Assembly (NCBI GenBank): GCA_016284355.1
Contig: JAEEOQ010000010.1
Location: forward strand, 1 to 43,253
Origin: Lachnospiraceae bacterium
GTDB taxonomy: Bacteria; Bacillota; Clostridia; Lachnospirales; Lachnospiraceae
Direction of reading: 5' to 3'
DNA length: 43,253 bases
The position numbers were made by a program, and so were the translations under genes. This document shows positions 15,556-24,131 of this stretch, piece after piece (the stretch's first letter is position 1; each line of letters opens with the position of its first letter). A model generated the notes under the pieces. The model did not search any database, was not told where the DNA came from, and saw only the letters and a program-made list of their open reading frames with translations.

Positions 15556-17604
15556 TTACTGCTTTTCACTTATTATCCACTTGCTGTTAACGTATGTGAT
15601 GATAAAATATCCGCCGTATATTACAAGGAGAATTATCGCAGTAATACCTACAGACTCTGCTATTCCATCCGTACCGAATACTTCAAGAAACTTGATCGCA
15701 AACTGCATTCCAAATACAGAATGGATCACTGCAAGTATCAAAGGAAGGCTAAAGAAGATGAAAGCCTGTCTGAAAAGCGACTTGTTTATATCCGCCTCAT
15801 CAGCCCCAATCTTTCTTAGCATCTCATATCTTGATACGGAATCAACGCTTTCTGAAAGCTCTTTAAGCGCAAGGATCGCGCCGCTAGCCACAAGAAATAC
15901 AAGGCCGATATAAAGGCCAAGGAAAGTAAGTATTGCACCAAGTCCTATGGCAGATTCATATATATCAACTTTTGTATTGATACTGATCCTTGCTTTTTTA
16001 GAAAGACCTTCTTTTTCTGCTGCTGCCCGTATCTTTTCTAGGTTTTGGGTATACAGCTTATCTGCTGCCTTCTTTTCCTCTTTACCTGCAGCAACGTAGT
16101 TTGCTGAAAACACCTCTGCATAAACCTTTTTACCTTCTACCAGGCTGTCAGGGACAACATATAAACCGGGGTTAATATGCTGAGCACTGATATTTATAAA
16201 GCCTTCCGTGCACTCTTTGTACTTTGGAGTAAGGTCTTTTCCAAAGACAGTTATCTTTCCGCCATCTGCAAATGCACCGTCGCGAAGGTTTTTCATCGAT
16301 TTATAATCGCATAAAAGAATATATTCTCCCTCATCAAGTGAAAGCTCCTCTTTTCCGTATAGTCTCATAAGCGCATTATACTCACTGATCGAAACAAGAC
16401 TTTGAGGATCTTCTGTCGCTAAAAATCTGTAGTTTGCCTTAACTGTCTCAAGATAGCTTCCAAAGGAATCACCCAAGGTAAAATCAGGGTCTTCGTATAT
16501 ATTTACGGTAACGCATTCTGAAAGGCCCTCTTTTACGTCATAACCGTATTTTTTGTAAATGCTTTCAATGCTAAGATCTGCATCTTCCTCATCTGCGTGA
16601 CTTTTCCTAAGTTCAAGCTGAACATCCACAGGGCAAAGGCCAAGCAGATTTTTGTTCATCGAGTTTCTGACGGAAAAAGCCGCAGAAAGTGTACAGATGG
16701 TTACAAAAAGCATAAGGCAGATAACTGTCATTGAAAATACAACAGTGTTTATCTTGCTGCTTATCTGTCTGAAGGTAAATGCGTTAAGCTCCTTATAATA
16801 AAGCTTTTTTGAAGACATTACGATCTTAAGGAGCATGCCTGATACCGACCAAAAGATAAAGAAAGTTGTGACCATACCCATGATTATGGCAGCAACAAGC
16901 TTTCCCTGCGTAAGGTCTTTATATCTTACCGCAACGGTAATATACGCCCAGGCAAGGCCGCATACAGAAAGAATAAACACAGGTATACAAACGGCAGGGC
17001 TTTTTGCTTTTACAGACTCAGATCTTTTGTCACTTGCAAGAAGGTCGATTAGCTTCATCTTTGTGACAGAAAAGCCGTTTAAAAGCATTACAGAAAGGTA
17101 CATAACCGCAAAATAAAGCACTGTCTTACCTATGGCGCTCACCGAAACATTAAGCTTATATGCTGTCATATCCGCCTCAAAAAGCGCTGCCACAAGAGCG
17201 CTCATAACCTGAGAAAGGCAGATACCAAGGATTATTCCCCCTGCAAGGGAAAAAATACCGATAAGTACAGTTTCAAAAAAGAGGACCATTGATATTTTCC
17301 CTTTACCCATACCAAGGCACATATATAGGCCAAATTCTCTGTTTCGCCTCTTCATAAGGAACCTGCTTGCGTAAACTATAAGAAGTGCAAGCACAACCGC
17401 CACAAAATAGCTCACAATTGAAAGAGATGTGGTAAGCAGCTCAACTATAGAGTTGTTGCTTGATGCTATCTGCATCATGGCAGCCTGGCCGCCGATAGCG
17501 TTAAATACATAAAAAATTGAAACGCCGATTATAAGTGTAAAGAAATAAATAGCGTAATCACGCAGTTTTCCTTTGATATTTTTTAGTGACATTCTAAAGA
17601 GCAT
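15556..17604 (-). CDS. Bce-type ABC transporter permease (FtsX-like), peptide antibiotic sensing/resistance
   Basis: A 682-residue membrane protein of the BceB/VraG type. Two FtsX-like blocks are visible: an N-terminal one (residues 15-300, several membrane segments, RNREFGLYMCLGMGKGKIS) and a C-terminal one (YEMLRKIGADEADINKSLFRQ). An extracellular domain of about 200 residues between them is the usual peptide-sensing part. ATG 17604 follows GGAGGTGA and overlaps the ATPase gene by 11 bp. With its ATPase it would protect lipid II-cycle intermediates from antimicrobial peptides and signal flux to the histidine kinase (known of the family). Confidence 0.9.
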   Translation of the reverse strand: MLFRMSLKNIKGKLRDYAIYFFTLIIGVSIFYVFNAIGGQAAMMQIASSNNSIVELLTTSLSIVSYFVAVVLALLIVYASRFLMKRRNREFGLYMCLGMGKGKISMVLFFETVLIGIFSLAGGIILGICLSQVMSALVAALFEADMTAYKLNVSVSAIGKTVLYFAVMYLSVMLLNGFSVTKMKLIDLLASDKRSESVKAKSPAVCIPVFILSVCGLAWAYITVAVRYKDLTQGKLVAAIIMGMVTTFFIFWSVSGMLLKIVMSSKKLYYKELNAFTFRQISSKINTVVFSMTVICLMLFVTICTLSAAFSVRNSMNKNLLGLCPVDVQLELRKSHADEEDADLSIESIYKKYGYDVKEGLSECVTVNIYEDPDFTLGDSFGSYLETVKANYRFLATEDPQSLVSISEYNALMRLYGKEELSLDEGEYILLCDYKSMKNLRDGAFADGGKITVFGKDLTPKYKECTEGFINISAQHINPGLYVVPDSLVEGKKVYAEVFSANYVAAGKEEKKAADKLYTQNLEKIRAAAEKEGLSKKARISINTKVDIYESAIGLGAILTFLGLYIGLVFLVASGAILALKELSESVDSVSRYEMLRKIGADEADINKSLFRQAFIFFSLPLILAVIHSVFGMQFAIKFLEVFGTDGIAESVGITAIILLVIYGGYFIITYVNSKWIISEKQ

Positions 17605-18358
17605 CGCTTGCGTCACCTCCAAGCAGCGTAACAACGCTGATTATCTTGTCAAAGAATTCTTTTCTGCTTAAGTCACCTCTGTTTATCTCGTTAAAGATCT
17701 TACCGTCTTTTATAAAGAGAACTCTGCTTGCATAGCTTGCTGAAAAGCTGTCGTGGGTAACCATCATTATAGTTGCCTGTCTTTCTTTGTTAAGGAATCT
17801 GAAACGTTCAAGAAGCATTTTTGCAGATTTAGAGTCAAGCGCTCCTGTAGGCTCGTCTGCAAGTACAAGCTTTGGATCTGTTACAATGGCTCTTGCGCAT
17901 GCAACTCTCTGTTTTTGTCCGCCAGACATCTGATAAGGATATTTGTTTAAGACTTCGGTTATACCGAGCTGCTCTGCCACAAGTTTTATGGCCACGTCCA
18001 TTATCTCAACAGGTTTTTGCTGTATTGAGAGAGCAAGTGAGATATTTTCATAAGCCGTAAGTGTATCAAGAAGGTTAAAATCCTGGAAGATAAAACCAAG
18101 CTTATCTCGTCTGAAAGCGTTAAGCTTTCCGCCTTTAAGGCCTGTTATATCGTCTCCTTCAAGGTAGATATGCCCTGCAGTCACTCTGTCGATAGTTGAA
18201 ATACAGTTAAGAAGGGTTGTCTTTCCGCTTCCCGAAGCCCCCATTATGGCTACAAACTCTCCTTTTTCTACCGTAAAAGAAATGCCGTCAATGGCCTTTG
18301 TAAGGCTTGACTTATTTCCGTAATATTTTTCAATGTCGCAAACTTTAAGTAATTCCAT
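17594..18358 (-). CDS. Bce-type ABC transporter ATP-binding protein
   Basis: A 254-residue ATPase of the BceA/MacB-like group. Walker A is GASGSGKTT, the signature is MSGGQKQRVACARA, Walker B is LVLADEPTGALD, and the H-loop is MVTHDSF. ATG 18358 follows AAAGGAGA; the longer frame has no ribosome binding site. It is the first gene after the two-component genes and has its own leader of about 110 bp with a Bce-type operator, so the transporter pair can be induced separately from the regulators. Confidence 0.94.
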   Translation of the reverse strand: MELLKVCDIEKYYGNKSSLTKAIDGISFTVEKGEFVAIMGASGSGKTTLLNCISTIDRVTAGHIYLEGDDITGLKGGKLNAFRRDKLGFIFQDFNLLDTLTAYENISLALSIQQKPVEIMDVAIKLVAEQLGITEVLNKYPYQMSGGQKQRVACARAIVTDPKLVLADEPTGALDSKSAKMLLERFRFLNKERQATIMMVTHDSFSASYASRVLFIKDGKIFNEINRGDLSRKEFFDKIISVVTLLGGDASDAL

Positions 18359-18449
18359 TAAAGTTTTTCTCCTTTCGCTTTTTTTCATTTTACGGTTTAG
18401 AGTATATCGTTATTTTAAGATACTGTCGTTTTTTCAACCTTACTCAAAG

Positions 18450-18463
18450 TTACAATTTCGTAA
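18450..18463 (-). promoter_or_regulatory. Putative BceR-type operator upstream of the transporter pair
   Basis: The minus strand reads TTACG-AAAT-TGTAA. The known BceR-like consensus is TNACA-N4-TGTAA, so nine of ten fixed positions fit counting the free N. It lies about 90 bp upstream of bceA, the place where such response regulators activate transporter genes. Confidence 0.55.
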
Positions 18464-18467
18464 TAAA

Positions 18468-19481
18468 CTAACCTGCAAAATAAAAATCATTTTTAGGAAA
18501 AGTTATGGTAACTTCCGTAAAGCTGTCTTTTTCGGAAGTTATGCTTATGCCGTGCCCTAAGCGGTCGCAAAGGCTCTTTACTATATAAAGCCCCATACCT
18601 GTAGACTTGGCGCCGGACCTTCCGTTCTCGCCGGTAAAACTTTTCTCAAACACATAAGGAATGTCGGCTTTTGAAATTCCGGCTCCGTTGTCGTAAAATT
18701 GCAAGGTAACTGCCTTTTCGCTTTCTTTTGCTGTTACAAGGAGCTTCCTGCTCCTTTCTTTCGCCGCATATTTGATGCTGTTTGCCATAAGTTGACCTAA
18801 AATGTATTCAAGCCATTTTCCGTCTGTAAGTACGGTTTTATCAAGCCCTTCGGTACGTACTTCAAAGTCCAGTGTCTGCAGAGTTTCCATATTTTTAACC
18901 GCAACAGCAGAAAATGTCTTTTTAAGTGAAACTTCTTTGATAAGGTAGTCCTTTTCGGAAGTTTCGCTTCTTGCGTAGTAGAGCACATTTTCGATATTAT
19001 CATCAAGGCGCTTAAGCTGGGTAAGCATCTTTTCGTCCGGCTCATCGCTGTTGTGGCACATAAGGGTAAGGCTTGCCACAGGAAGCTTTGCCTCGTGTAC
19101 CCACATCTCTATATACTCTCTGAATTCCTTTGCTTTCTTTTCTGCCCCTGATACGTGTTCAGCCATAGACTTGCAGCATTCTGACAAAGTCTCATAGAGC
19201 ACCTTTCCTTCAAAAAAATCAGCCTCTTTTAGCATCTCAGGGATAAGATACTTTTTATCAAGCTCTGAAAGAGCGCTGTCAAGGTGCCTGTAAAAGTCTC
19301 TTTTTCTTACATAATTCCATATTTCAGCCAAAATGACAGCCATAAAAAATATGACTGTCACAACAATAATTGCCTGTTTGTTGGTTTTATAAGCGTTAAG
19401 AAAAAGTATTATGATCGCGTATGCCACGATACCTATTATATAGGCTACTTTCCTGTCTTTTATGTAATCTCTAATCCTCAT
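18468..19481 (-). CDS. Sensor histidine kinase, intramembrane-sensing BceS type
   Basis: A 337-residue kinase with two membrane segments (about 12-30 and 36-55) joined by only a few residues, so it has no extracellular sensor. This is the mark of BceS-like kinases that read the state of their partner transporter. The phospho-acceptor is His129 in WVHEAKLP. The N box (LMANSIKYA), G1 (YDNGAGIS), F box and G2 (TGMGLYIVKSL) are present. Its start overlaps the response regulator stop by 4 bp. Confidence 0.93.
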   Translation of the reverse strand: MRIRDYIKDRKVAYIIGIVAYAIIILFLNAYKTNKQAIIVVTVIFFMAVILAEIWNYVRKRDFYRHLDSALSELDKKYLIPEMLKEADFFEGKVLYETLSECCKSMAEHVSGAEKKAKEFREYIEMWVHEAKLPVASLTLMCHNSDEPDEKMLTQLKRLDDNIENVLYYARSETSEKDYLIKEVSLKKTFSAVAVKNMETLQTLDFEVRTEGLDKTVLTDGKWLEYILGQLMANSIKYAAKERSRKLLVTAKESEKAVTLQFYDNGAGISKADIPYVFEKSFTGENGRSGAKSTGMGLYIVKSLCDRLGHGISITSEKDSFTEVTITFPKNDFYFAG

Positions 19482-20140
19482 CGCAATACATACCCCTGTT
19501 TCTTTCTGGTCTCTATGGCCTCAGGGACCCCGAGCTCTGTAAGCTTTGCGCGGAGCCTGCTTATGTTTACCGATAGAGCGTTATCATTTATGTATTCGTC
19601 ATTATCCCAAAGAGCTGTCATTATCTCGTCTCTTGACACTATCTCTCCCTGCCTGTCAAGGAGAAGCTCAAAGATTATCATCTCGTTTTTTGTTAGGATC
19701 TCTTCTTTTTCGCCCCTGGTAAGACTTCCCTTTACAGGGCTTACGGCTATATCTTTGTAGCTTCTTCCCTGCAAAGATCCCCTGCTTCGCTTTAATACTG
19801 CTGATATACGTAAAAGCAGCACTGTCGGGTTATAAGGCTTTGTAACATAGTCATCAGCCCCGTAGCTCATTGAAATAACCTCGTCCACATCGTTTGTCCT
19901 GCTTGTAAGCATGATAACGGGAGTATCTTTTTTCTTTCTGAAATCCTGTAAAAGTACTTCTCCGTTTGCTCCCGGAAGACCTATATCAAGAAGGATCAGG
20001 TCGGCTCCTGATGTAAGCATGCCTGAAAGCGGATCATTAAAATCCGTGATCACATCTGTTTCATAGCCAGCATTTTTAAGGAGCGTGGCAAGTTCTTTGC
20101 AAAGCACGCCATCATCTTCAACAATAAGTATTTTATTCAT
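19478..20140 (-). CDS. Response regulator, OmpR/BceR type
   Basis: A 220-residue regulator with a receiver domain (acidic pocket VEDD, phospho-Asp52 in LLDIGLPG, switch Thr in MLTSR, Lys in YVTKPYNP). A C-terminal winged helix ends in VNISRLRAKL and a recognition segment KQGYVLR. It is the first gene of the regulator-kinase-ATPase-permease series, the usual Bce order. It would activate the transporter pair via the site at 18450. Confidence 0.94.
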   Translation of the reverse strand: MNKILIVEDDGVLCKELATLLKNAGYETDVITDFNDPLSGMLTSGADLILLDIGLPGANGEVLLQDFRKKKDTPVIMLTSRTNDVDEVISMSYGADDYVTKPYNPTVLLLRISAVLKRSRGSLQGRSYKDIAVSPVKGSLTRGEKEEILTKNEMIIFELLLDRQGEIVSRDEIMTALWDNDEYINDNALSVNISRLRAKLTELGVPEAIETRKKQGYVLR

Positions 20141-20181
20141 AAGTTTTCCCCTTTTTGCATTTTCATTTTACTATTCACTAG

Positions 20182-20211
20182 ATTATAACATTACTATAAA
20201 AGCAAATGCAA
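20182..20211 (-). promoter_or_regulatory. Probable promoter of the two-component operon
   Basis: On the minus strand TTGCAT (20211-20206), an 18-bp spacer and a consensus TATAAT (20187-20182), about 40 bp before the response regulator start. Confidence 0.55.
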
Positions 20212-20220
20212 TCTGCGAAA

Positions 20221-20262
20221 AAAAGAGAACCCGGAAAGTCAAATCCTTCCGGGCCCTCTTTT
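20221..20262 (-). terminator. Terminator after the 868-residue surface protein gene
   Basis: An interrupted stem pairs AAAAGAG and CCCGGAA with TTCCGGG and CTCTTTT around a loop of about 10 nt, ending in T's on the minus strand. It separates the surface protein gene from the two-component operon downstream. Confidence 0.7.
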
Positions 20263-20279
20263 GATATATTGTTGTTGTT

Positions 20280-22886
20280 TTACTTTACAAGTAATTTGAT
20301 GGTTGAGTAGCAACCGTTCTGAGCGTATACCCAGATATCACAGGTACCTTTGCTTACCATTGTGATATATCCGTCTTTATCTACTGTAGCAATTGATGTG
20401 TCGCTTGATTCGTAGCAAAGACCTCTATGCTGTCTTCTTTCGCCGTCTGAAAGTTCTTCTGCATCAATCTTTACAACTTTGCCTGCAAGCTGGAAATACT
20501 TAACTTTTCCGATAGTCTCGTACTTTGTCTTACCGATCTTGTTGATAAGAACTGCAGTTGCATTTGTATACTTGTCGCCTTCAGTTACTTCGTGGATAGC
20601 AACTGACTGAGCTATAATGTAACGCTCTCCGTCAATGACCTTATAGGCTCTTACCACGTATTTGTAATATGTTCCTGCGCAAAGGTCTTTACTTTCGTAT
20701 GAAAGCACCTTGTTGTTATTAAAAGTCTTAATGTACTGATATTTATACTCTTCGCCTTCGTGGTTACAGAAGTTGCCATAAAGGATATATCCGTCTGCCT
20801 CAGGTACATATGTCCATTCGATCTTCATGGAATCTTCTGTACTGTCTGTTGCTCTTGCTTTAAGTCTTCCAAATGTTCTGCCTGTAGAAATGCTTTCAAG
20901 GTCGTCTTTCATAACAGCCTTGCCGTTTTCGTCATATCCGAGGATATCCATGTTGCCGTTTGCATCGTTCTCATCGTAAATGATAACATAATCTGAGAAG
21001 TGGGTTGTGCTAAATCCGATCTTTCCGCTGCCAACTGTTGTATAGTACTTCTCAAGTTCGCCCTGCTCTGATACATAATATACGTGGAAGTAAATAGCTT
21101 CTTTTCCCTTAGGAACCTTGAAATCAAGGTAAACCATTGCCTTGCCGCCTTTAAAATCGTGGATTCTGGTTCCTTTTTCTGTCTCAAAGTAAGCTTCAAA
21201 TACTCTTTCAATGCTATGAGTCTTTACAGCTTCTTTCTGTTCTGCAAGAAGCTTTTCTTCATTTCTGTCTTCAACAACGAGTTTTACATAGCCGTCATCT
21301 TTTGTTGCATCTTTAATTGTATTAAGTGTCTGATTATCAATAACTACTTCTGCATCTGAAAACTTAACTGTTACTGTGTTGATATCATTTGTATTGTCTT
21401 TTGTGATCTGCTCAAACTTCTCAATAGTAGGAGTAGGGATCTTAACTCCCGATACGCTCTGCTCCGCGCCTGAGAGGTCAATGTGGATGGTATCTGCACT
21501 CTTCTTGCTCTCTTTTGCCTTTTCAGTGTCGTTTGAAGTATTATTCTTTCCAAGGATATTATCCATGGTCTCTTCAGTGATATCTTCGATAGCTGCTACG
21601 CCTTCTTCGATATTGGCGGTAACAGGAACGGAATTTTCACTGGTTACAGGGATTGTATAATTTTCAGTTGTTGTTTCAGGATCTGATGTAGGTGCGTATA
21701 ATTCTGCAGGTATTTCAATAGGAGCTGCTGAAGCCTCAAGAGTTGTTGCAGGGTTTCCGGTTGAAACTGCAGGTCTGTAGCTGTAATCACCTGTGTATTT
21801 TGCAAAGAAGAAATATTCTGTCTCAGGTGTAAGGCCTGTAAATACTAATGAATTCTGCCAATTCTTAGGAGCACTGTTGCTTGTATTAATACCATAAAGT
21901 GTTTCGCCGTAGCCAGGTTCAATTGCTTCAAGTATAACTGTATCAGAACCAATAGCTGAAAAAGTAGGAACTGCAATACTCTGAGTAGCTCTGGTAGGTG
22001 TGATCATAAAAACTGCTGATGCTGATGCAACTGCTACGTTCTCATTATTAACTGCTTCAGCTACTACATAATATGTTCCGACTGCTGTAGGAGCAGCACC
22101 TGAACTGATTGCTCCGCCGCTTGCGGATGAAGTTTTGTTCTCAGCTGTAAAATCGTCAGATATGTAATATGTAAGTGTTGGCTCATTAAGTCCTGCGAAG
22201 GTCCAATTATCTTTGTCGTACTTATTAAATGCGCTACTGTATGCGCTACCTGTAAACTCTTCGTTTTCTGCAACGAGTGTAAGAGAAATTGTTCCAGGGT
22301 TAGTACAGTTTTCACAATTACATGTTGCTGTAAATGTTGCTGTGCCAGGTGTAACATCAGGCTCGTTCCAAGTATGAACGTCAGGCTGTGTATTACTTAA
22401 TACATATATATACATTGGCTGAGTAAGGATATGCTGACTTCTCCAGTATGCGTTACAAGCATATATCCAACCTGTTCCGGTTACGTTTGTAGTTCCTTTT
22501 AACTCATAGGTCTCGTTCTCAATGTATCTCATTGCGCCTTCAGAACAACTATCAAAATCGCTGCCTTTCTGAACCGCATGAACAGAAATCTGAGCTCCGT
22601 GATTATGTGTCGCTTCAGCGTCAGCGCCTTTTTCCTTAACTGTAACTATGGCTGCATCTGCCGGTAATGAATCAACACGATCACCAAGTTTATACTTATA
22701 TGTTGTACAAACATATTCGGTTGAGTTAAGATCAAAATCATTATAATCAGTTATGATCTGTGTAACATATCTTGCATCTTCAGCCTTAACTTCTTTAACA
22801 GGGAATGCGAAAAATCCTAAAATAAGTGAAAGTGTTAATACGAAACTAACGTAAATCTTAAATGTTCTGGTTTTCTCGTTCATCAT
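20280..22886 (-). CDS. Secreted/cell-surface protein with Ig-like and fibronectin III-like C-terminal domains
   Basis: An 868-residue exported protein. The signal peptide is clear (basic start, hydrophobic YVSFVLTLSLILGFFAF, cleavage likely near VKAED). The middle part has beta-rich segments with a CNCENC cysteine pair (near residue 190) and fibronectin-like strands (GLTPETEYFFFAKYTG). The C-terminal third has a fibronectin III-like domain (WTYVPEADGYILYG to YYKYVVRAYKV). It ends in a Big_2/Ig-like domain (CYESSDTSIATVDKDGYITMVSKGTCDIWV). No sortase motif or membrane anchor is visible. I do not recognise an enzyme domain. ATG 22886 follows AAGGAGG. Confidence 0.85.
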   Translation of the reverse strand: MMNEKTRTFKIYVSFVLTLSLILGFFAFPVKEVKAEDARYVTQIITDYNDFDLNSTEYVCTTYKYKLGDRVDSLPADAAIVTVKEKGADAEATHNHGAQISVHAVQKGSDFDSCSEGAMRYIENETYELKGTTNVTGTGWIYACNAYWRSQHILTQPMYIYVLSNTQPDVHTWNEPDVTPGTATFTATCNCENCTNPGTISLTLVAENEEFTGSAYSSAFNKYDKDNWTFAGLNEPTLTYYISDDFTAENKTSSASGGAISSGAAPTAVGTYYVVAEAVNNENVAVASASAVFMITPTRATQSIAVPTFSAIGSDTVILEAIEPGYGETLYGINTSNSAPKNWQNSLVFTGLTPETEYFFFAKYTGDYSYRPAVSTGNPATTLEASAAPIEIPAELYAPTSDPETTTENYTIPVTSENSVPVTANIEEGVAAIEDITEETMDNILGKNNTSNDTEKAKESKKSADTIHIDLSGAEQSVSGVKIPTPTIEKFEQITKDNTNDINTVTVKFSDAEVVIDNQTLNTIKDATKDDGYVKLVVEDRNEEKLLAEQKEAVKTHSIERVFEAYFETEKGTRIHDFKGGKAMVYLDFKVPKGKEAIYFHVYYVSEQGELEKYYTTVGSGKIGFSTTHFSDYVIIYDENDANGNMDILGYDENGKAVMKDDLESISTGRTFGRLKARATDSTEDSMKIEWTYVPEADGYILYGNFCNHEGEEYKYQYIKTFNNNKVLSYESKDLCAGTYYKYVVRAYKVIDGERYIIAQSVAIHEVTEGDKYTNATAVLINKIGKTKYETIGKVKYFQLAGKVVKIDAEELSDGERRQHRGLCYESSDTSIATVDKDGYITMVSKGTCDIWVYAQNGCYSTIKLLVK

Positions 22887-22940
22887 AAGCTCGTCCTCCT
22901 TGTGTGCGTTTAAAGTAAAACAACAACTTAGCAACAACAA

Positions 22941-23008
22941 TTTTTATATCGATATATTTCGGTTACAATTTGATAATTTCTTTTTATATCGTGTGGAATT
23001 TTGTAACC
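22941..23008 (-). repeat. Repeats in the leader of the surface protein gene
   Basis: TTTTTATATCG occurs at 22941-22951 and again at 22981-22991, exactly 40 bp apart. GGTTACAA (22961-22968) and TTGTAACC (23001-23008) form an inverted pair. All lie in the predicted 5' untranslated leader of about 130 nt. They may be regulatory or an RNA fold. Confidence 0.4.
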
Positions 23009-23026
23009 TTTATGTTTATGTATGAA

Positions 23027-23079
23027 ATTATAGCCTTTAAAAAAGCAAATTGCCAGTTCGGTATGCCCATTCGCATACC
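23027..23079 (-). promoter_or_regulatory. Promoter of the surface protein gene with an upstream palindrome
   Basis: On the minus strand a weak TGGCAA (23055-23050), a 17-bp spacer and consensus TATAAT (23032-23027). Four bases upstream of the -35 box is a 7-bp inverted repeat, GGTATGC-N6-GCATACC (23060-23079). This position fits an activator site that compensates for the poor -35 box. Confidence 0.5.
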
Positions 23080-23174
23080 TTTTTACAGAATATTTGCTCA
23101 CATTTAAGAAAGTGTGTTCACAATTCAGATCAGCCCTTAGAAAATAAGTACCGTTTTCGTCGGATTAAAGCGCT

Positions 23175-23207
23175 AAAAGAGCCGCAGTAAAAACTGCGAC
23201 TCTTTTA
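23175..23207 (-). terminator. Terminator of the LysM/secreted protein operon
   Basis: The stem AAAAGAG-C-CGCAGT pairs with ACTGCG-A-CTCTTTT around an AAAA loop and lies just past the LysM gene stop. It ends in T's on the minus strand. Confidence 0.85.
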
Positions 23208-23213
23208 TTAAAC

Positions 23214-24116
23214 CTAGTATTTGATCTTCTGACCGGGTGTAATGAGGTCAGGATTTTTGATCTTGTTTTTGCTTATTACTTCTTTAAGTGTAAGGCCAAG
23301 CTTCTTTGCGATCTTTGAAAGGGTATCTCCTTTCTTTATCACATATGTCTTAGTCTTTGCCTTCTTTTCTGTCGTCTTCTTTTCAGCTTCCTGCTTTTCC
23401 TTGCTGCCTGTTTCTTTATCAACTACCTCTTCTACAGTCTTTTTGACTGTAACATAATACACTATCTTTTGCCCGGGGTATATTAAGTTGACATTCTTTA
23501 TTTTATTTATGCTCTGAAGTTCCTTAACCGAAACTTTAAGCTTTGCAGCTATCTTGCTAATGGTATCTCCTTTTGCAACCTTATAGGTCTTTTTCTTTTT
23601 TACTTTAACTGTCTTTTTTATTACTGTTTGCTTGCTGTCCTTTGTTTTATCCTGTTTTTCTGTGGTTATCTCCTGTTTTTCAGGTTCGGAAGCTTCCTCT
23701 TCTTTTGGAGATTCTTCTTTTTCTTCCGCCGGGTCTTCGTCAGGAGTCGTATCAACAGGAGTAACTATCACAGGCACATAGCTCACGGTAGCAGCAGCCT
23801 GTGTCACAGCAAATGCTCCGCCCTCATAGTCGGCAACATAAAAACTGTAAGTTACGCCTGAAGTGTAACTTCCACTGATCCTTTCTGAAAATCTTTCATT
23901 AGTCACTGCTGTTGACATCATGGCAACAATATCGCCGTTTGTATCCCTTATCTGTACCATAACTGCAGGTGCGCTGGTTATTCCGCTTACATTTGCCACT
24001 CCGTTTGTTATAGATGCAGAAGTTATTGTTACGTCTTTATTCCTTGCCTTGCAGACATCAGGAATTAAAGCTATCACAATTGCAAGGATCATTATAAGTA
24101 TCAGTTTTTTCTTCAT
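23214..24116 (-). CDS. Exported protein with two LysM domains
   Basis: A 300-residue cell-wall-binding protein. A signal peptide (LILIMILAIVIALIPDVCKA) is followed by an Ig-like domain (residues about 28-112). Next is a Glu/Lys/Pro-rich linker (about 118-175), then two LysM domains. The first is YKVAKGDTISKIAAKLKVS to LIYPGQKIVYY, and the second is YVIKKGDTLSKIAKKLGLT to LITPGQKIKY at the extreme C-terminus. LysM binds peptidoglycan N-acetylglucosamine. No catalytic domain is seen, so it is probably a wall-attached adaptor. It follows the 806-residue secreted protein by 15 bp, so the two are co-transcribed and may act together on the cell surface. Confidence 0.9.
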   Translation of the reverse strand: MKKKLILIMILAIVIALIPDVCKARNKDVTITSASITNGVANVSGITSAPAVMVQIRDTNGDIVAMMSTAVTNERFSERISGSYTSGVTYSFYVADYEGGAFAVTQAAATVSYVPVIVTPVDTTPDEDPAEEKEESPKEEEASEPEKQEITTEKQDKTKDSKQTVIKKTVKVKKKKTYKVAKGDTISKIAAKLKVSVKELQSINKIKNVNLIYPGQKIVYYVTVKKTVEEVVDKETGSKEKQEAEKKTTEKKAKTKTYVIKKGDTLSKIAKKLGLTLKEVISKNKIKNPDLITPGQKIKY

Positions 24117-24131
24117 AGCTTTATCCCCTCT

